Source: Eubacterium sp. CAG:252
GTDB lineage: Bacteria; Bacillota; Clostridia; Lachnospirales; Lachnospiraceae
Length of the DNA stretch: 29,167 nt
Direction of reading: 5' to 3'
Assembly: GCA_000436535.1 (NCBI GenBank)
Contig: FR886282.1
Span: 1-29,167 of the forward strand
The notes beneath the pieces are model-generated. The model was not told the DNA's origin. It worked only from the letters and a program-made list of their open reading frames with translations, and searched no databases. This document shows positions 24,830 to 29,167 of this stretch, one piece after another; the first letter of the stretch is position 1, and each line of letters opens with the position of its first letter. The position numbers and the translations under genes are program-made.

Positions 24830-25573
24830 ATGAATACAGCACTTGTATTAGCCGGTGGAACAGGAACAAGATTGGGAGCTGATATTCCAAAGCAATATAT
24901 AGAAGTAAATGGGAGAATGATTATAGATTATTGTCTTAGGACACTGAATGAATCAGATTATATAGATGCTATATGGATAGTAGCTGAGCCAGTATGGCAG
25001 GATAAGATTAAGGTGCCGGAAAAGTTTATAGGTTTTTCAAGACCGGGAAAGAATAGGCAGTTGTCTATATATAATGGACTTAAAGACATACAGGAGTATA
25101 TATTAAGTGCACCTATATATAATGACAATAAAAATATATATAAGAATAAAGTTGCTGCAAAGACGGAGATAAGCAGTACTATAAATACAGTATTAATTCA
25201 TGATGCTGCAAGGCCGTTACTTAAAGAAGATACTATAAGACTATGTATGGAGGCTATATATAAGGATGGATATGATGGTGCTATGCCGGTTCTTCCAATG
25301 AAGGATACTATATATGTAAGTAATGATGGCAGGAAAGTAGATAGTCTTATAGACAGGGCTACTGTATATGCTGGTCAGGCTCCTGAGCTGTTTATTCTGG
25401 ATAAATATATAGATGCTAATATAGCATTGTTTCCGGATAGAATATTAAGTATTAATGGTTCAAGTGAGCCGGCAGTCATGGCGGGTATGAATATAGCATT
25501 GATACAAGGTGATGAGGGGAATTATAAGATAACAACTAAGGCTGATTTAGAAAGATTTATAGCTGATAATTAG
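24830..25573 (+). CDS. IspD/TarI-like cytidylyltransferase (probable CDP-alditol synthesis)
   Basis: 247 aa from ATG 24830, preferred over the upstream ATG 24779 because the family starts right before the loop and GGAG lies about 11 nt in front. It has the nucleotide-binding 'LVLAGGTGTRLGADIPKQY' (5-23, with Arg14 and Lys21), 'IHDAARP' (123-129), 'MPVLPMKDTIY' and 'GNYKITTKADL' near the end. This is the IspD/TarI family, which transfers CMP to an alditol phosphate (TarI: ribitol 5-phosphate) or methylerythritol phosphate. The TarJ-like gene after it, 12 nt away, and the absence of other isoprenoid genes favour the TarI role. A loop of about 20 residues around residue 100 is longer than usual. 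The product is probably CDP-ribitol or an isomer. Confidence 0.85.
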   Translation: MNTALVLAGGTGTRLGADIPKQYIEVNGRMIIDYCLRTLNESDYIDAIWIVAEPVWQDKIKVPEKFIGFSRPGKNRQLSIYNGLKDIQEYILSAPIYNDNKNIYKNKVAAKTEISSTINTVLIHDAARPLLKEDTIRLCMEAIYKDGYDGAMPVLPMKDTIYVSNDGRKVDSLIDRATVYAGQAPELFILDKYIDANIALFPDRILSINGSSEPAVMAGMNIALIQGDEGNYKITTKADLERFIADN

Positions 25574-25585
25574 GAGATTGTCACA

Positions 25586-26704
25586 ATGAAAGCACAGGTT
25601 TTACATAGTATAGCAGATATCAGATATGAGGGTGCAGCCAAGCCACGGCTTAAAAAAGGCTGGGTGCTTGTGAAGGTGATGGCAGCAGGTGTGTGCGGTT
25701 CTGATATACCAAGAATATACAAAACGGGAGCACATGTTCATCCGCTCATTCCGGGACATGAATTCTCAGGTAAGGTTGTAGAAGTATATGATGATACAGA
25801 ATCAGGGTGGCTTGGAAAGAGAGTAGGAGTGTTTCCGCTTATTCCATGTGGAGAGTGTGAGTGCTGTCAGAAAAAACAATATGAGATGTGCAGTCATTAC
25901 AATTATCTTGGCTCAAGGTGTGATGGTGGTTTTGCAGAATATGTAGCAGTTCCAGAGTGGAATCTTATAGAGCTTCCAGATAATGTGACGTATGAGCAGG
26001 CAGCTATGATGGAGCCTATGGCGGTGGCAGTGCATGCCTTAAGGCAGTTTGATATAAGTAGGAATATTAAGGTGTGTGTTATAGGTCTTGGGACTATAGG
26101 ATTATTGCTTACCATGTTTTTAAAGGAAATGGGAATAGAACATATAAGTGTCATATGCAATAAGGAAAAGCAGAAAGCAAACGCCATGAAGCTTGGTATA
26201 TATGAAGATGATATATATATGGTTTCGGGTAATGGCAGCAATAATTTTATGATATCATCGGGTATAAATGGTAATGTTGCAAGTGATAAAAATTATAATT
26301 ATAAATACGATTATATATATGAGTGTGTGGGACGTAATGAAACAATACAGACAGCCATACAGCTTGCAGCACCAGCAGCACATATTGTTCTGGTTGGCAA
26401 TCCATATTCTGATATGAAACTGGATAAGGATGTATATTGGAATATATTGAGAAAGCAGATTAAACTAAGTGGAACATGGAATTCTTCATATTATGGAAAT
26501 ATTGAAGGTGGCGCAGGTGATAATAAAGAAGTATGCATAGATGACTGGCATTATGTTCTTAACAGGCTTGCAGGTGAACGTATTCATCCGGAATGGTTTA
26601 TAACACATAAGTATAGGCTGTCAGAGCTTCAGAAAGGCATGGAAATTATGAGGGATAAGACAGAAGATTATGTAAAGATTATGTATGTTAACAATGAGCA
26701 ATAA
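25586..26704 (+). CDS. Zinc-dependent alditol-phosphate dehydrogenase (TarJ-like)
   Basis: 372 aa medium-chain dehydrogenase. Catalytic zinc ligands: Cys37 in 'GVCGSD', His58-Glu59 in 'PGHEFSG', and Glu143 in 'MMEPMAVAVHAL'. Structural zinc: Cys88, 91, 94 and 102 in 'PCGECECC...MC'. NAD(P)-binding loop 'VIGLGTIGLL' (165-174). General annotation would be a galactitol-1-phosphate or L-threonine dehydrogenase-like enzyme. Coupling to the TarI-like gene (its ribosome binding site TAGGAG overlaps that gene's stop codon) suggests a TarJ role: reduction of a pentulose 5-phosphate to the alditol phosphate that is then activated with CTP. The poorly conserved insert 'NGSNNFMISSGINGNV' around residue 220 is unusual. 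Confidence 0.87.
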   Translation: MKAQVLHSIADIRYEGAAKPRLKKGWVLVKVMAAGVCGSDIPRIYKTGAHVHPLIPGHEFSGKVVEVYDDTESGWLGKRVGVFPLIPCGECECCQKKQYEMCSHYNYLGSRCDGGFAEYVAVPEWNLIELPDNVTYEQAAMMEPMAVAVHALRQFDISRNIKVCVIGLGTIGLLLTMFLKEMGIEHISVICNKEKQKANAMKLGIYEDDIYMVSGNGSNNFMISSGINGNVASDKNYNYKYDYIYECVGRNETIQTAIQLAAPAAHIVLVGNPYSDMKLDKDVYWNILRKQIKLSGTWNSSYYGNIEGGAGDNKEVCIDDWHYVLNRLAGERIHPEWFITHKYRLSELQKGMEIMRDKTEDYVKIMYVNNEQ

Positions 26705-26730
26705 AAAATAAGATATAATGTTATAATACA

Positions 26731-26773
26731 CCCCATATGTACTTGGATGAGAGTTATTCAGGTACATACGGGG
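26731..26773. terminator. Long hairpin between convergent operons, probable bidirectional terminator
   Basis: CCCCATATGTAC (26731-26742) pairs with GTACATACGGGG (26762-26773) with one A-C mismatch. Pairing continues inward through 26743-26750 and 26754-26761 with several G-T wobbles, leaving a 3-nt loop. The stem is about 20 bp and lies between two genes that face each other. T-tracts are weak on both strands, so its efficiency as an intrinsic terminator is uncertain. Confidence 0.55.
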
Positions 26774-26790
26774 GTTGATAATTTGTTGAC

Positions 26791-27450
26791 TTAGTTATTA
26801 AGCATAGTTTTATATTCTTTCATAAATATATCACGGGTTTTATAGTAGCTTGAAAGTTCTATAACCCCTTCATCATGAAAACACCATGGAGTTGTCATAG
26901 GAGGAACTATAACATTATAACCAGCTTTTCTGAATTCAAAGCTTTGAGATACGTCATAAAAGTCCCATCCTGTAAATATATCTTCACGCCACGGTATATC
27001 ATACTGGGTTGCCATAAGCAGACCATCTATTGCCTCAACATTAGTCGGTGTGTCAATATCACCGATAGTAGCATTGGTTGTGCGATATATACAGCTTGAT
27101 ATAAGCTTGCCTACACGTTCGCCAAGCCACATAACGCATGTTTTAGCTAACCGTGGTGTACCGACAACGCCAATTATCCCTGTGGCTGGATTACTAAAAA
27201 GTCTTAATAAATCAGTAAGAAAATTTTTGTTTATTATAAATGTGTCATGGTGCAGATATATTTTATATCTGGCATCAGAAGAATTCATACCGCGGTTATA
27301 ACCTTCTGTCATAGAGGCAGCATCTCTTATGACCTTTATATCCAATTCGTATCCTTCAGGAATTAGAAGGTTATTAATATACTTTATACATTCCTGTTCG
27401 TATTGTGTATCATTGGAACACATTATAAAGCAGAATTTCTTAGAGTTCAT
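26791..27450 (-). CDS. StrF-type family 2-like glycosyltransferase
   Basis: 219 aa. It resembles the streptomycin StrF / Glyco_tranf_2_5 group of GT-A glycosyltransferases: 'KFCFIMCSNDTQYEQECIKY' at the start, 'SMTEGYNRGM' (46-55), and 'YKIYLHHDTFI' (62-72), where HHD takes the place of the DxD metal site. 'IIGVVGTPRL' and 'VEAIDGLLMATQYD...FTGWDFYDVSQSFEF' follow, the usual acceptor-side part. Start ATG 27450 has GGAG 9 nt upstream and overlaps the stop of the preceding gene (ATGA, 4 nt), so translation is coupled. It is the promoter-distal gene of the minus-strand operon and converges on the CDP-alditol module. Sugar and acceptor cannot be read from the sequence; surface or flagellar glycan is likely from context. 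Confidence 0.8.
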   Translation of the reverse strand: MNSKKFCFIMCSNDTQYEQECIKYINNLLIPEGYELDIKVIRDAASMTEGYNRGMNSSDARYKIYLHHDTFIINKNFLTDLLRLFSNPATGIIGVVGTPRLAKTCVMWLGERVGKLISSCIYRTTNATIGDIDTPTNVEAIDGLLMATQYDIPWREDIFTGWDFYDVSQSFEFRKAGYNVIVPPMTTPWCFHDEGVIELSSYYKTRDIFMKEYKTMLNN

Positions 27451-28013
27451 AGTTGTTTCTCCATATTTTTATAAGTTGAGTATAGCATAGTGGCGGTTTC
27501 TGACATATCAGCGGTATTCAGTGCTTTAATAATAGTGTCAATAACAAGAGCTTTATTGACAGCTATATTAAGAATTAACCTTGCAAGTGCTGTTACAGAT
27601 ATATACTGGTCATTAATAGCTTTTATTATGTTATCAATAGCGTTATTTCGGTCAACGTCATATTCTATATTAAGAATAAGAAATCTGTAACACTGAAGCT
27701 TATGTATGAGATTATCTATGTTTAAAGTATTATACATAAACTTGGGTGTCTGACTATGCATATTAAATTCATAAGCTGTCATATCAGCAGCAAGAATACA
27801 GTAAGCTATATCCGATACACCAAGAAATGTTGTTATTATAGTTTTGTCATTAAGAAATGTACAAAGTGTATAGATAGAGTTTTCTGTATTCGTTGACAGA
27901 AACTGGTTGATGGATGCTCTAAGTGATATTAATTCATCAGCGTGCATATTGTTCCATTCATTCATTTCTGTTATACAGGATTGTACATATTGTTCATTAT
28001 CATTGTTAAGCAT
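27447..28013 (-). CDS. Hypothetical helical protein
   Basis: 188 aa that I do not recognise. It is almost wholly alpha-helical in appearance, acidic at the N-terminus, with no signal peptide, membrane segment or cysteine motif. 'ISLRASINQFLSTNTENSIY', 'FLGVSDIAYCILAADM', 'FMYNTLNIDNLIHKLQCYRF' and 'NKALVIDTIIKAL' are typical amphipathic helices. Start ATG 28013 follows GGAG 7 nt upstream. It lies 25 nt after the partial gene at 28039 and overlaps the StrF-like gene by 4 nt, so the three form one operon and the protein may be a partner or scaffold of that glycosyltransferase. This is inference from position only. Confidence 0.7.
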   Translation of the reverse strand: MLNNDNEQYVQSCITEMNEWNNMHADELISLRASINQFLSTNTENSIYTLCTFLNDKTIITTFLGVSDIAYCILAADMTAYEFNMHSQTPKFMYNTLNIDNLIHKLQCYRFLILNIEYDVDRNNAIDNIIKAINDQYISVTALARLILNIAVNKALVIDTIIKALNTADMSETATMLYSTYKNMEKQL

Positions 28014-28038
28014 AATAATCTCCTAAGTGGTTATAGCA

Positions 28039-29167
28039 TTAGAGTACATTTGATATATCTTTATAACATTTCACAGCAAGGCTAAGCTGCATCTGTTCAT
28101 TCTCATTAGCGTTAAAGTATTTAACGATAAATTTAGGAATGTCAGGAATATCTTTTAGTATAACGTCATCAGTAAGCGTATTGACATAGCTTACAAGTTC
28201 ATCTATGGTGCCATTGTTTAATATATTATTAATAGCCTTTTCTGTTTCAGATATATTATTCTGGTTATTAATAAGATTATTGTGAAGCATTACAATATTA
28301 TTTTCTACTTTTTTATAATCAAAATCTGATAGTTGCCAGTAATTAAAGGTTGAATATTTGTTTTGGACAGTATTAAGTATTATATTTTTAACATTAAAGT
28401 AACATGTTGATTTGTTGAGCAGGTTGTAGTGCTCGAAAATCTCTCTTACAGTTATATATGAGCCAAGCCAGGCATTAGAATAGTATAATTCCACGATGTT
28501 ATGAAACAGTATATAGCTGGCAGGTATATTGTCGAAGCACCATTCCTGATCTATCCATACATAGTTATCGTCTTTATCTACAAAACAATTTTTATGTATC
28601 ATATCTACGAAACCTTTAGCAAGCAGTTTGTCATTTTTATCAAGAGCATCTAATGTTAATTCATTAGAGCTGTTGAATATAGAATTAAGAGTGTCAGAGG
28701 AGTCTGAGCTTTTTTTAATTTCATCATACAATTTGTCTAATATGTGATATACATTATCTTTAACTCTTGATTTAAATGCATCAAGAAGCAGTTGGGTTAA
28801 AGATTTACCAGTTATGGTTTCAGTGGTAAGTGTGTTACCATTAATATTAGTTTTACAAGTATGTAAGCCTCTTAAAGCAAGAGTTTTGTGATTAGAATCA
28901 ATCGTGTGGAGTAAGTCAATGCTTTTATCAGTGGCGGTTTTACAGAAGCCGTTCTTACATGAATGAGTTGTTATAATATTGAATTCAGCGTCTCTGAATG
29001 GTGATGAAACAGCGTAATCTACTTCTCCCAGTTTATTATTGTTAATCGAACATTCAACAAGAAATGAGTTGGCAAAGAATTCAAATACATTATTGTCTGA
29101 AATGTCATTATAAAGGCGTTTTTCATCAGATATCATTGAATTATTATTCATAGAGTAATACGGAATC
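28039..29167 (-). CDS. C-terminal part of a larger glycan-locus protein, 5' end outside the window
   Basis: The frame has an ATG at 29151, but it stays open to the window edge: the codons before that ATG read I-P-Y-Y-S with no stop and no ribosome binding site. 'IPYYSMNN' followed by 'FEFFANSFLVE', 'RDAEFNIITT' and 'LLHTIDSNHKTLAL' resembles, from memory, the region after the methyltransferase domain of large SAM-dependent methyltransferases in Lachnospiraceae glycan loci. A later 'FVDMIHKNCFVDKDDNYVWIDQEWCFD' looks like a kinase-like/aminoglycoside-phosphotransferase-type D-x-E segment. So the visible 376 residues are probably the C-terminal part of a methyltransferase or kinase-like fusion. 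The stop TAA at 28041-28039 is 25 nt before the next gene of the same operon. The N-terminal methyltransferase is a prediction and cannot be seen here. Confidence 0.65.
   Translation of the reverse strand, partial: IPYYSMNNNSMISDEKRLYNDISDNNVFEFFANSFLVECSINNNKLGEVDYAVSSPFRDAEFNIITTHSCKNGFCKTATDKSIDLLHTIDSNHKTLALRGLHTCKTNINGNTLTTETITGKSLTQLLLDAFKSRVKDNVYHILDKLYDEIKKSSDSSDTLNSIFNSSNELTLDALDKNDKLLAKGFVDMIHKNCFVDKDDNYVWIDQEWCFDNIPASYILFHNIVELYYSNAWLGSYITVREIFEHYNLLNKSTCYFNVKNIILNTVQNKYSTFNYWQLSDFDYKKVENNIVMLHNNLINNQNNISETEKAINNILNNGTIDELVSYVNTLTDDVILKDIPDIPKFIVKYFNANENEQMQLSLAVKCYKDISNVL

Noticed and set aside
26875..27301. Plus-strand open frames (26875-27099, 27050-27301) opposite the StrF-type gene, and 27490-27690 opposite the hypothetical gene
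   Set aside because: The minus-strand genes have coupled starts, ribosome binding sites and, for StrF, recognisable motifs; the plus-strand frames have none.
1..29167. CRISPR array, tRNA, rRNA or riboswitch
   Set aside because: No regularly spaced direct repeats, no cloverleaf or conserved rRNA segments and no recognisable riboswitch core were found on either strand by eye.

Overview
The window looks like chromosomal DNA of a low-GC Gram-positive of the Clostridia, most likely Lachnospiraceae. The grounds are A/T-rich third codon positions, strong AGGAG-type ribosome binding sites, an IS1380-type transposase of the kind common in gut Clostridia, and the DUF4422/DUF616/DUF362/TupA-like assortment of glycan genes. 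No rRNA, tRNA or CRISPR array was seen. All assignments come from reading motifs by eye; no database search was possible.

Left part (1-5219): two terminator-like hairpins, a 934-aa NACHT NTPase with C-terminal pentapeptide repeats, and a 691-aa protein with an N-terminal DUF4062/TIR-like fold and TPR-like repeats. Both resemble effector or sensor architectures of anti-phage defence. A decayed IS1380 element (5221-6875, with 15-bp terminal inverted repeats) starts one base after the second gene. A decayed IS200/IS605 tnpA (about 7552-7909) follows, so 5.2-7.98 kb is a graveyard of mobile DNA.

Central part (7982-23577): a long same-strand cluster, visibly AT-richer than the right end and closed by a clean rho-independent terminator. 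It opens with a GHMP kinase resembling galacturonokinase and an overlapping sugar-1-phosphate nucleotidyltransferase, which together would make a nucleotide sugar. Then come a broken SGNH-like gene and a possible beta-propeller protein. After these, seven consecutive genes each carry a short Rossmann-like domain with a [Y/F]-G-A-G-type loop, fused to different modules: radical SAM/SPASM, GT4 plus TupA-like ATP-grasp, DUF362, DUF616, HAD (COG5610-like) and two DUF4422 glycosyltransferases. This shared-module architecture is the most striking feature of the window and may mark an uncharacterised glycan or glycoconjugate assembly system. No flippase, polymerase or obvious membrane protein is present, so the window holds only the cytoplasmic part.

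Right part (23621-29167): a frameshifted fragment of a SMC/AAA-type ATPase, then a three-gene CDP-alditol module (pentulose-5-phosphate 3-epimerase-like, IspD/TarI-like cytidylyltransferase, TarJ-like zinc dehydrogenase). A long hairpin separates it from a convergent minus-strand operon: a StrF-type glycosyltransferase, an unrecognised helical protein, and the C-terminal part of a larger protein that runs off the right edge. The right part reads as the more native-looking, higher-GC section of a surface-polysaccharide region into which the central cluster was probably inserted.
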